From Pelomonas baiyunensis (GTDB taxonomy: Bacteria > Pseudomonadota > Gammaproteobacteria > Burkholderiales > Burkholderiaceae_C), in NCBI RefSeq assembly GCF_043555935.1, contig NZ_JBIGIB010000003.1, positions 744,001 to 808,000 on the forward strand: DNA of 64,000 nt. The letters are read 5' to 3'. Below the pieces are notes generated by a model, which ran no database searches, was not told where the DNA came from, and saw nothing but the letters and a program-made list of their open reading frames with translations. The position numbers and the translations under genes are program-made. This document shows, piece by piece, positions 25,139-33,095 of this stretch (its first letter is position 1; each line of letters opens with the position of its first letter).

Positions 25139-27112
25139 TTGTCTGACCATCGACGCTTTCACCCGCGCCGGTCCGTGCTGCTGAGCGCCTTGCTCGCTGC
25201 CGGCGCCGCGGGCCAGGCCGCCGCCGCCACGCAGGTGTGCGTGTACGAGCACATCAACTACGCCGGCAAAAGCCAGTGCTACACCGCCAGCACCGCCTGG
25301 GTGGGCAGCACCTGGAACGACCAGGTGTCGTCCGTCAAGGTGCCGGCCGGCGTGACCGTGCGCCTGTACGAGCACAGCAACTACGGCGGCGCGGTGCTCA
25401 CGCTCACCGGCGACACGCCCAACCTCGTGAGCCGCGGGTTCAACGACCGCGCGTCGTCGCTGCAGATCGACGTGCCGCCTCCTCCCCCGCCGCCGCCTCC
25501 GCCTCCGCCGGCAGCGACCATCGCCGGCGTGCAACTCGCCCAGTCCATGCTGTACGACAGCGGCGACAACGCGCTGGTGCTGGTGAGCGGCAAGCCGGCC
25601 GTGGTGAAGGTGAACGCCATCACCACCGACCCCAATGCCGCCAAGCCCACCGGCACGCTGCGCGCCGAGAACACCGTGGACGGCACCTCACGCGACCTGC
25701 TGCTCACCGTGCCCACCGCGCCGCTGCCGCGCAGCGTGCCGGCCGTGCCCAGCTTGGCAGACAGCTACAGCGTGACCCTGCCCGCCGAGGTGGTGAAGCC
25801 GGGGCTGCGCCTGAGCGTGCGCCTGGGCAACGGCACCGCCACCACGGTGTCGCCGCGCGTGGGCGGCGGCGTCAGCATGCGCTTCGTGCCCATCGCGGTG
25901 CGCATTGCCGACACCACCGGCCAGCTGCCGAAAGACCAGACCGCCCACATCCAGGCGCTGTTTCCGGTCAACAAGGTCACGTTGAAGGCGCATCCCGTCT
26001 ACACCTCCACCCGCGTCACCGCCATGCCGACCACGGACGATGGCTGGAGCGATGCCTTCGGCAAGGTGCTGGGCGAACTGGCGGACCTGCGCACCGTGGA
26101 AGGCGCCCCTGACGGCGACTACTACTTCGGCTACATCCCCAAGCGCACCTGGGGCCTGGCCGGCCTGGGCTACATGCCGGGCCGCGCCGCCGTGGGCTTT
26201 GACATGCCCTCCGCGCCCGACTCGGTGCGTGACGTGACGGCCCACGAGCTGGGCCACAACTTCTCGCTGCCCCACGCGGCCTGCGGTGGCGCCGGCTCGC
26301 CCGACCCCAACTACCCGTATCCCGACGCCAACCTCGGCAAGCCCGGCCGCTACGTGTGGGCCTACCTGGCCGACACCAACAGCTTCTACGACCCGCGGCC
26401 CACCGACCGTCACGACATCATGAGCTACTGCGGTGGCTTCGTGTTCTCGGACTACAACTACCGCAAGATGCAGACCTTCCTGACGCCGGCCGACAAGCTG
26501 GTGCTGGCGCAGGCGAGCGACGGCGGCCTGACGGTGGCGGCCGGCCCGCGCGAGGTGCTGCTGGTCAGCGGCGAGGTGCATGACGACGGGCGCGTGACGC
26601 TGAACCCGGTCAAGTCCTTCGTGGGCAAGGTGGCGGTGCCCGCCAGCGGCGCCTACACCTTGCGGGTGCAGGCGGCCAGCGGCGGCACGGTGGACTTCCC
26701 GATCGCCCCGCAGGCGCTGGACCACCACGTGAAGCTGCGGCACTTCAGCCTGGTCATCCCGAACGACGGCGCGCTGCAGGGCCTGGCCGTGCTGCAAGCC
26801 GGCAAGGTGCTGACGCAGGTGGGCACCGTGGGGGCTGCTGCGGCGGCAGACGGCCGCCGCACGACGCTGGCCACGCCTGAGCCCGCCACGCTGCGCGTGC
26901 AGGACGGCCAGGTGCAACTGGGCTGGAACGCCGCCCGGCACCCCTATGCCAGCCTGGTGTGGGTGGGGGCCGACGGCCAGCGCCTGGTGCTGGCGCAAGA
27001 CCTGAAGACCGGGCAGGCCACCGTGCCAGCTGCGGGTGTGCCGGCGGGCGGGCGGTTCGAGCTCATCCTGTCGGACGGCTTGAACGCCACGCGTCAGCAG
27101 TTCGCGCGCTGA
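25139..27112 (+). CDS. Secreted zinc metalloprotease with beta/gamma-crystallin domain
   Basis: A 657-residue exported protein. After a signal peptide (about 1-30) comes a beta/gamma-crystallin-like domain (about 32-110) with two repeats, each holding Y-E-H-x-N-Y-x-G. A run of 12 prolines (113-124) links it to a long region ending in a metzincin catalytic domain: HELGHNFSLPH at 369-379 supplies three His ligands and Glu370, and the Met-turn is HDIMSYC. A beta-rich C-terminal region follows. The start is read as TTG 25139 because GGAG sits at 25127-25130 and no ATG or GTG fits between it and the signal peptide. The target is unknown. Relatives are annotated as M66-like or reprolysin-like proteases. 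Confidence 0.85.
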   Translation: MSDHRRFHPRRSVLLSALLAAGAAGQAAAATQVCVYEHINYAGKSQCYTASTAWVGSTWNDQVSSVKVPAGVTVRLYEHSNYGGAVLTLTGDTPNLVSRGFNDRASSLQIDVPPPPPPPPPPPPAATIAGVQLAQSMLYDSGDNALVLVSGKPAVVKVNAITTDPNAAKPTGTLRAENTVDGTSRDLLLTVPTAPLPRSVPAVPSLADSYSVTLPAEVVKPGLRLSVRLGNGTATTVSPRVGGGVSMRFVPIAVRIADTTGQLPKDQTAHIQALFPVNKVTLKAHPVYTSTRVTAMPTTDDGWSDAFGKVLGELADLRTVEGAPDGDYYFGYIPKRTWGLAGLGYMPGRAAVGFDMPSAPDSVRDVTAHELGHNFSLPHAACGGAGSPDPNYPYPDANLGKPGRYVWAYLADTNSFYDPRPTDRHDIMSYCGGFVFSDYNYRKMQTFLTPADKLVLAQASDGGLTVAAGPREVLLVSGEVHDDGRVTLNPVKSFVGKVAVPASGAYTLRVQAASGGTVDFPIAPQALDHHVKLRHFSLVIPNDGALQGLAVLQAGKVLTQVGTVGAAAAADGRRTTLATPEPATLRVQDGQVQLGWNAARHPYASLVWVGADGQRLVLAQDLKTGQATVPAAGVPAGGRFELILSDGLNATRQQFAR

Positions 27113-27157
27113 ACCTTGCCACGCTGAACGACCCAGCGCTGAAGTTGAGCGCTGCAG

Positions 27158-27194
27158 AAGGCCCGGGCCACCGATGTGCGGCACGGGCCTTTTT
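27158..27194 (+). terminator. Rho-independent terminator of the metalloprotease gene
   Basis: AAGGCCCG (27158-27165) pairs with CGGGCCTT (27184-27191) and is followed by further T residues, 45 bases after the stop codon. It lies 11 bases before the converging papain-hydrolase stop. Its A-run is too short to act well on the other strand. Confidence 0.8.
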
Positions 27195-27204
27195 CATGCC
27201 GGGC

Positions 27205-29418
27205 TCAGTAGTCCAGCCACTCCATCGGGGCCACCAGCGGCTCGCCGCGGATGCGCTCCAGCGTGCCGGTGAGCACCTCGATGTTGTTGTCGAAGCTGCC
27301 GTGGGTGGCGGGCATCTGCGCGCCGGTGCGGGTGGTGCGCACGGTGGGACTGCTCACGCGCTGCAGCAACGCCCCCGCCGGCCAGCGCTGCAGCCAGGCC
27401 GTCACATCGGCGTTGGGTGGGGCGTCCCACTGGTCGCCCACCCAGGCTGGGTCGGGCGGCACCAGGGCGCGCTCCATGCCCAGCAGCGGCTGCTTGCGCA
27501 CGTCGTCCAGCGCGCGTGACACGAGGTACAGCAGCGACTTGCCGTAGATGGGCACCTGCGGCGTGGGCAGGCCGTCGCCGCGCTCGTTGGTGTCGGTCAG
27601 CACGTGCAGGCGCAGCTGGCTCAGGTCCAGCACGCCGGCGTCGTGGGCCGCGGCGTAGTGCTGCGCCGCAAAGCCGCTGGAGCAGGCGGCGGCGTAGAGC
27701 TCGCAGCTGTGCACCGGCACGGGGTCGGGCCCGCCCAGGCGGTCCAGCAGATGGCCCAGCAGGATGGAGCCGGCCGAGTGGCCGATGAGGTGCAGCTCCA
27801 GCGCCTGGCCCCGTTCGGCCAGGGCGCTGCGCAGTTCGCGCAGGCCTTGCGCGGCGCGGTCAAGCACGTGATCCGGGTCGGCGCCACCGGCCGCGTTGGC
27901 GCGCATTTCGCTCCACACCCCGCGAACGAACACGCGGGCCGCAGCCTCAAGCGCGCGGTCCTTGGACTCCAGCGCGGCGTCGCGCAGCTGATCCAGCCAC
28001 CCCTCGCTTCGTGTGCCCGGCACCACGCGCTTGAGCAGGTCCTCCAGCATGTCGCTCACGGTCTCGCCCGGACCGGTCTTCCAGGTGAAGAACAGCGGAT
28101 AGATGCCGTTGGCCAGGAAGTAGGGCGCCAGCACCCGGATGCGCTGCACCGATTCGCTCTCGGCGTTCAGCCCGCCGTGCGCGTACAGCGCGAGCTTGAG
28201 CGTGCCCACCTTCTGGCTGCGTGCCCAGGCCAGCGGCCGCTCCACCACGATCTCGTGCGCCAGGCCTTCGCGGTCGCTGCGGGCGCGGGTGAAGTCGGTG
28301 GCCATCATCTGGCCGTCGTTGCCAGAGACCAGGGTGTGGGTGTAGGCCTCGCTGGTGCGCAGCGGCTGGTAGGCGCGGTACAGGAAGCTGTGGTTCACCG
28401 GCCAAGGGTCGTCGCGAGGGTTGTCGGGCACGCGAAGCGTGGCGCCCACGTCCGACAGGCTGAGCCCCGGCTGGGCCCGGAACCCGCTGGCCGGCTTGGC
28501 GCTGCGGGCCGCCTTGCCGGCCTTGGTGCTGGGGGGCAGTGTGCGGCGTTGCAGGTCGGACAGGTCTTGCGGCACGCCCAGGGCCACGGCCCAGGCGTCG
28601 GTGCCGTTGGTGATCCAGTCTTCATAGCTCAGGATGGCGAAGCCGCTTGCACCCCAGTCGGTGCCCCAGCTGTTCTGCACCACGAAGCCGTGCTCGTTGA
28701 AGCCCACCAGCGCGAAGGCGTGGCCGCCGGTTTTCTCGGTCTGCGTGGCAATGCGCGGCAACTCGCCGTGGTGCGAAGGCAGGGGGCTGGCATCCAGCGT
28801 CCAGCCCGCATGCACGTCCGACGACACGTACACCGCACCGATCTCCAGGATGGCGGCCTGCATGTCCACCACGCTGCGCTTGTCGACACGGTAGTACACG
28901 CCCAGCGAGCGCGTCGGGGCGTCTTCGTCCCAGCCGGGCAGCGGGCGCTGGAACACGCCGTTGCCGTCTTTGTCGAGCGGGTAGGGCCACAGCGCGGCCG
29001 AGCACACGCCGTGCTTGTGCCAACCCTTGAGCGCGCCGCGGCAGGACGAGCCTTCGTAGTCCTGCCCCGGCCACTCGTCGTACAGCTTGGCCAGTTCGTA
29101 GAACATGCGCGGGCTCACCAGCTCGGGCAGCGTCTTGCTGCGCGGTGCGGCCAGGTGGCGCAGCCAGTACAGGTAGTTGGTGACGCAGGCCAGGCCGAAG
29201 CCGGTGCAGGCGCCTTCGTTGCCCTGGTTGAGGATGCGGCCGGCCTTCACGTAGGCGGGCAGCAGCTTCTTCAGGTCGGCGTCCAGCGGCCAGCGCGGGG
29301 GCAGGGAGCGCAGCGGCGCGCGGTAGGGCAGATCGCGCAGGTCCAGGCGGTCGGGGCGCGCGTCCAGCGTGGGCGTGGGCGCGGCGTTGGTGGCGCGCTT
29401 CTTGGGCTTGGTGGCCAT
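27205..29418 (-). CDS. Papain-like protease fused to an alpha/beta hydrolase
   Basis: A 737-residue two-enzyme protein. The N-terminal half is a C1A papain-fold peptidase: Cys71 in NQGNEGACTGFG (the usual QG-x-GSC site), His233 in GGHAFALVGFN and Asn249 in VQNSWGTDWG. A Lys/Ala linker (about 295-312) leads to a C-terminal alpha/beta hydrolase with an oxyanion-type LYAHGGLN (411-418) and the nucleophile Ser548 in LIGHSAGS. There is no signal peptide or membrane segment; the N terminus is basic (MATKPKKRAT), so a cytoplasmic or specially exported protein is likely. GGAG precedes ATG 29418. I know of no characterised protein with this order. The substrate of neither half is known. Confidence 0.85.
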   Translation of the reverse strand: MATKPKKRATNAAPTPTLDARPDRLDLRDLPYRAPLRSLPPRWPLDADLKKLLPAYVKAGRILNQGNEGACTGFGLACVTNYLYWLRHLAAPRSKTLPELVSPRMFYELAKLYDEWPGQDYEGSSCRGALKGWHKHGVCSAALWPYPLDKDGNGVFQRPLPGWDEDAPTRSLGVYYRVDKRSVVDMQAAILEIGAVYVSSDVHAGWTLDASPLPSHHGELPRIATQTEKTGGHAFALVGFNEHGFVVQNSWGTDWGASGFAILSYEDWITNGTDAWAVALGVPQDLSDLQRRTLPPSTKAGKAARSAKPASGFRAQPGLSLSDVGATLRVPDNPRDDPWPVNHSFLYRAYQPLRTSEAYTHTLVSGNDGQMMATDFTRARSDREGLAHEIVVERPLAWARSQKVGTLKLALYAHGGLNAESESVQRIRVLAPYFLANGIYPLFFTWKTGPGETVSDMLEDLLKRVVPGTRSEGWLDQLRDAALESKDRALEAAARVFVRGVWSEMRANAAGGADPDHVLDRAAQGLRELRSALAERGQALELHLIGHSAGSILLGHLLDRLGGPDPVPVHSCELYAAACSSGFAAQHYAAAHDAGVLDLSQLRLHVLTDTNERGDGLPTPQVPIYGKSLLYLVSRALDDVRKQPLLGMERALVPPDPAWVGDQWDAPPNADVTAWLQRWPAGALLQRVSSPTVRTTRTGAQMPATHGSFDNNIEVLTGTLERIRGEPLVAPMEWLDY

Positions 29419-29515
29419 GGGGGTCTCCGGCGGTAGGCCGCGATGATGGCTGCGGGCCATCGGCCGGGACAAGCCCACGGCTGACGGCGAATCCTCAGCC
29501 GTGAGGACAGGCCGT

Positions 29516-30292
29516 TCAGTACGGCAGCGTGGGCGCGTAGCGGCGCCAGACCTTGAGCAACTCGCCCGACTTCATGGACTGCGCGTAGGCGGCGTTCAGC
29601 GCGGGCATTTCGGCGGCGGCGGGGCTGCCCAGGCGCGCGGCCAGGTGCAGTGACGGGCGTGGCACATCAGGCACCGGGCCGTGGGCCAGGCCGGGTGTTT
29701 CCAGCAGGCGCTGGCGGCCGTGGTCCAGGCGCTCGATCACTTCCAGTTCTTCCACGAAGTAGTCGCAGCGGCCCACCATCAGTTTCTCGATCAGCGTGCG
29801 GTAGCTGCGGGCGCCTTGGTCCAGGTCGCCGGGGTTCAGGCCGTAGTGGGCGTAGCTGGAGCCGTTCATGCCGCAGCCGCGCCATTGGCGCAGGTCGGCG
29901 CGGGCCTGGATGTGCAGCGGATGGTCCTGCCGGAAGAACACTTGCGGCGTCAGCGTGCGCAGGGGCTCGGAAAACGCGAGCTCACGGGCGCGCTCTTCGT
30001 CACGGTAGGCGCCGAGCACAAAGTCCACCTCGCCCGCGGCCACGGCGCGCAGGCAGCGTTTGAAGGGCAGGTCGCCGCGGAGGGTGAGGCTGTGGCCCTG
30101 GGCCTGGAACAGCACCGGCCAGAAGTCGGCCGTGAAGCTGGCCAGGCCGTTCGCGCGGCTGGCGTCACGGTACAGCCAGGGCGGGCCGTCCGCGGGCTCG
30201 GCGCAGGCGGTGAAGCTGGCTGCCTGCGCCGCCATGCACAGGGTGCTGGCCAGGCCGGCCAGGGGGAGGGTGAGGCAGGAGCGCAAACGCAC
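29516..30292 (-). CDS. Periplasmic substrate-binding protein (SBP_bac_3-like)
   Basis: A 258-residue exported protein. The signal peptide ends near AQA-AS (about residue 27). The rest is a two-lobed binding fold with GEVDFVLGAYRDEERA and LAFSEPL, the segment that marks the amino-acid-type periplasmic binding family. Four to five cysteines are present. The GTG start at 30292 directly precedes the signal peptide; longer frames are not plausible. There is no permease or ATPase nearby, so it may serve as an orphan sensor or receptor-type protein rather than a transporter part. Confidence 0.75.
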   Translation of the reverse strand: MRLRSCLTLPLAGLASTLCMAAQAASFTACAEPADGPPWLYRDASRANGLASFTADFWPVLFQAQGHSLTLRGDLPFKRCLRAVAAGEVDFVLGAYRDEERARELAFSEPLRTLTPQVFFRQDHPLHIQARADLRQWRGCGMNGSSYAHYGLNPGDLDQGARSYRTLIEKLMVGRCDYFVEELEVIERLDHGRQRLLETPGLAHGPVPDVPRPSLHLAARLGSPAAAEMPALNAAYAQSMKSGELLKVWRRYAPTLPY

Positions 30293-30330
30293 GGGGCCGA
30301 GTCTAGAGGCCCCGGGGGCTGCGGTGGATG

Positions 30331-30819
30331 TCAGCGTTTGAGCCGCGCCCAGCGCTCGTGGTCGCGCCAGCGGCCGCCGATCTTGAGGTACTTGGGCGAG
30401 AAGCCCTCGCAGCTGAAGCCGCAGCGCCGCACCAGCGCGAGCGACGCGGCATTGGCGGGCTGGATGTTGGCTTCCACACGGTGCAGGCCCAGGTCTTGGA
30501 AGGCATGCCGCACCACGGCGTTCAGCCCGGCCGTCATCAGCCCCCGGCCCTCGAAGCCGGTGAATGCGTAGTAGCCCAGGTAGCCGCTGCGGAACGCGCC
30601 CCACACGATGTTGGTCAGGTGGATGGCACCGGCCAGCCGGCCATCGGCCTCCACCACAAAACCGTGATGCGCCTGGAAGTCGAACCGCGCGAGGTGGCGC
30701 TCGAAGGCCGCGTCGTCGCAGGGCGCGGTGACCCACGGTCGGTGCAGCCGGCGGCTGGCGCGGGCCGCGGCGGTGAACTCGGCTGCGTCGGCCGCCGTGA
30801 CGGGCCGAATGCCCACCAT
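30331..30819 (-). CDS. GNAT N-acetyltransferase (RimJ/RimL-like)
   Basis: A 162-residue acetyltransferase. It starts IRPVTAADAAEFTAAARAS, has LTNIVWGAFRSGYLGYYAF, the acetyl-CoA loop GFEGRGLMTAGL, and ends with HRVEANIQPANAASLALVRRCGF, all typical of the RimJ/RimL branch. Members acetylate ribosomal protein N termini or other amines; the exact target here is unknown. ATG 30819 begins one base after the nnrU stop, so the two genes form an operon. Confidence 0.9.
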   Translation of the reverse strand: MVGIRPVTAADAAEFTAAARASRRLHRPWVTAPCDDAAFERHLARFDFQAHHGFVVEADGRLAGAIHLTNIVWGAFRSGYLGYYAFTGFEGRGLMTAGLNAVVRHAFQDLGLHRVEANIQPANAASLALVRRCGFSCEGFSPKYLKIGGRWRDHERWARLKR

Positions 30820-30820
30820 G

Positions 30821-31393
30821 TCAGCGCCCCAGCGGGGCCATGCCGATCCAGGCGGCGTGCAGCCAGAACGCAAACGCCGCCCACACGGCCACCCCAATCA
30901 CCACGGTGGCGGCGGTGCCCAGGGGTGTCGGCGGGGCCGAGACCGGCGCCGGGCGGCGGCGCGCGGCGCGGAACACCAGGATGGCCCACACCAGGAAGCT
31001 GCCGAACAGCATCACGTCGGCTGCGGTGTTGTTGGCGATCAGGTGGGCGAAGGCCCAGGTCTTCACGGCCAGCGTCATCGGGTGCTGCAGCTTGGCCTTG
31101 AACAGGTTGCGCGGCACCTTGGCGGCCACCAGCAGCACCAGGGCCACCAGCATCAACGCGGCCGCTGCGTGGTTCATGCCGCGAATGGCGGGCCACAGCA
31201 CCACCGGCTGCTGGCGCGCCAGGCCGTAGCCCCAGACGATGAGCACGAAGCCAATCAGCGAGATCACGCTGTAGAACGCCTTCCAACCCTTGTCGCCCAG
31301 CCGGGCAATCTGGGCCGCCCGCCAACGCGGGGCCAGGGCTTGGGTGAGGTGGATGCCCAGGAACAGGGCAAGGCCAAGGGACAACCAGGTCAT
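30821..31393 (-). CDS. NnrU family membrane protein
   Basis: A 190-residue inner-membrane protein with five to six hydrophobic segments. Family marks are LGLALFLGIHLTQAL, WKAFYSVISLIGFVLI and HPMTLAVKTWAFAHLIANN. NnrU proteins were first seen near nitrite/nitric-oxide reduction genes and resemble membrane methyltransferase-like folds; their activity is not established. No denitrification gene is in the window. GGAG at 31401-31404 sets the start at ATG 31393. It is followed immediately by the GNAT gene. Confidence 0.9.
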   Translation of the reverse strand: MTWLSLGLALFLGIHLTQALAPRWRAAQIARLGDKGWKAFYSVISLIGFVLIVWGYGLARQQPVVLWPAIRGMNHAAAALMLVALVLLVAAKVPRNLFKAKLQHPMTLAVKTWAFAHLIANNTAADVMLFGSFLVWAILVFRAARRRPAPVSAPPTPLGTAATVVIGVAVWAAFAFWLHAAWIGMAPLGR

Positions 31394-31410
31394 CAAAGGT
31401 CTCCGTGCAA

Positions 31411-31872
31411 TCAGGTCTGTCGGTCCACGCGCAGGGCCAGCACCACCGAGCTGTTGGTGCGCAGCACGCCGTCGATCTCGCCGATTTCGTCGAGCAGCGC
31501 GTCGAGCCGGGCCGTAGTGTCGGCGCGCAAGAGCGCCATGTAGTCGAACTCACCACTCACGCTGGCCAGCTGGCGCAGCTCGGGCAGTTCTGATAGGCGC
31601 TTCACCACCTCGCGCCCGGCCTTGGGGCTGACCGTGATGCCCACGAAGGCCTGCACACTGCGGCCCGCCTCATCGCCGCCCAGGCGCGCGGTGTAGCCCA
31701 CGATGCGGCCCGTGGCCTCCAGCCGCGCCAGACGCGCCACGACTGTGGTGCGGGCCACGCCCAGCTTGCGGGCGAGGGTGGCGGTGCTCTCGCGGGCGTT
31801 GGCCTGCAGCAGCAGGATCAGCCGGCGGTCGAGGTCGTCCGGGGGGGCGGTGTTTACCCGAGATTCATCCAT
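31411..31872 (-). CDS. Lrp/AsnC family transcription regulator
   Basis: A 153-residue regulator. The N-terminal helix-turn-helix (about 15-65: LDRRLILLLQANARES, LARKLGVARTTVVARLARLE) is followed by a RAM ligand-binding domain (about 75-150). It lies divergent from the lysine-degradation genes, with three TTTCGTCG sites in the shared intergenic region, so it probably senses lysine or a product of it and controls that operon. ATG 31872 is the first Met of the conserved region; a longer start is possible because the ribosome site is weak. Confidence 0.9.
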   Translation of the reverse strand: MDESRVNTAPPDDLDRRLILLLQANARESTATLARKLGVARTTVVARLARLEATGRIVGYTARLGGDEAGRSVQAFVGITVSPKAGREVVKRLSELPELRQLASVSGEFDYMALLRADTTARLDALLDEIGEIDGVLRTNSSVVLALRVDRQT

Positions 31873-31887
31873 ATCGGCGAATGATGG

Positions 31888-31942
31888 CGACGAAACGGCG
31901 AAACAGCAATTGATTTCGTCGGAACCGTGCTTTCTTTCGTCG
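31888..31942. promoter_or_regulatory. Three TTTCGTCG half-sites in the Lrp/lysine operon intergenic region
   Basis: CGACGAAA at 31888-31895 is the inverted copy of TTTCGTCG at 31914-31921 and 31935-31942. The two direct copies are exactly 21 bases (two helical turns) apart and the inverted one 26 bases away. Regularly phased repeated sites suit an oligomeric Lrp-type regulator. They lie 15-70 bases upstream of the lrp start and 54-108 upstream of the dehydrogenase start. Confidence 0.65.
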
Positions 31943-31995
31943 GCGTGGTTTTCTAGAGTGCCGGCCAACGACCCTCACCTTTGACGGAGCACCCC

Positions 31996-33090
31996 ATGAA
32001 GATCGCCCTCCTTGGCGCCGGCCACATCGGCCAAACCATCGCCCGCCTGCTGCACGCCACCGGCGACTACCAGGTGACCGTGCTGGACAAGAACCCCGGC
32101 TACCTGAAGGTGCTGGCCGCCGAGGGCATTGCCACCGCCGAGGTGGACAGCGACAACCGCGGCGCGCTGGCCGCCCAGCTGCGCGGCAAGGACGCCGTCG
32201 TCAACGCGCTGCCCTACCACCTGGCCATCACCGCCGCCGAGCTGGCGCTGGAGTGCGGCTGCCACTACTTCGACCTGACTGAAGACGTGGCCGCCACCAA
32301 GGCCATCAAGGAAATGGCCAAGGGTGCGCGCACCGCCTTCATGCCGCAGTGCGGCCTGGCGCCGGGCTTCATCGGCATCGTGGCGCACCACCTCGCCAGC
32401 GGCTTCGACTCGGTGCGCGACGTGCAGATGCGCGTCGGTGCGCTGCCGGCCTTCCCGACCAACGCGCTCAAGTACAACCTGACCTGGTCGGTGGACGGCC
32501 TCATCAACGAGTACTGCCACCCCTGCGAAGCCATCCACGAGGGCGACACCATTGCCGCGCTGCCGCTGGAGGGCCTGGAGCACTTCAGCCTGGACGGCAC
32601 CGAGTACGAGGCCTTCAACACCTCCGGCGGCCTGGGCACGCTGTGCGAAACCTGGGCGGGCAAGGTGCGCAACCTCGACTACAAGACCGTGCGCTACCCC
32701 GGCCACCGCGACCTGATGCAGTTCCTGCTGGGCGACCTGGGCCTCAAGGGCGACCAGGAAAACCTCAAGGCCATCATGCGCAAGAGCATGCCGGCCACCA
32801 TGCAGGACGTGGTGCTGGTGTTCGTGACCGTGTCGGGCATGAAGAACGGCGTGCTGCTGCAGGAAGTGTTCGCCCGCAAGATCTTCGCCACGCGTGACGG
32901 CGCCCAGCCGCTGTCGGCCATCCAGATCACCACCGCTGCCGGCATCTGCGCCGCCGTCGACCTGTTCCGTGAAGGCAAGCTGCCGCAGCAGGGCTTCATC
33001 CGCCAGGAAGAAGTGGCGTTGCCGGACTTCCTGGCCAACCGTTTCGGCTCGGCCTACCAGCAAAGCCGCCAGGTCGAGTCCATCTCCTGA
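31996..33090 (+). CDS. L-lysine 6-dehydrogenase (saccharopine dehydrogenase family)
   Basis: A 364-residue NAD(P)-dependent enzyme. The N-terminal Rossmann motif is KIALLGAGHIGQTIARLL, followed by ALPYHLAITAAELALECG and YFDLTEDV, and the substrate domain has MPQCGLAPGF. It has the single-polypeptide form of lysine 6-dehydrogenase, which oxidises the epsilon-amino group of lysine to the semialdehyde/piperideine-6-carboxylate. The assignment rests mainly on its partner, an aminoadipate-semialdehyde dehydrogenase, 5 bases downstream, and on the divergent Lrp regulator. A related homospermidine-type or other saccharopine-like reductase is the alternative. ATG 31996 is preceded by ACGGAGC. Confidence 0.85.
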   Translation: MKIALLGAGHIGQTIARLLHATGDYQVTVLDKNPGYLKVLAAEGIATAEVDSDNRGALAAQLRGKDAVVNALPYHLAITAAELALECGCHYFDLTEDVAATKAIKEMAKGARTAFMPQCGLAPGFIGIVAHHLASGFDSVRDVQMRVGALPAFPTNALKYNLTWSVDGLINEYCHPCEAIHEGDTIAALPLEGLEHFSLDGTEYEAFNTSGGLGTLCETWAGKVRNLDYKTVRYPGHRDLMQFLLGDLGLKGDQENLKAIMRKSMPATMQDVVLVFVTVSGMKNGVLLQEVFARKIFATRDGAQPLSAIQITTAAGICAAVDLFREGKLPQQGFIRQEEVALPDFLANRFGSAYQQSRQVESIS

Positions 33091-33095
33091 GCAGA

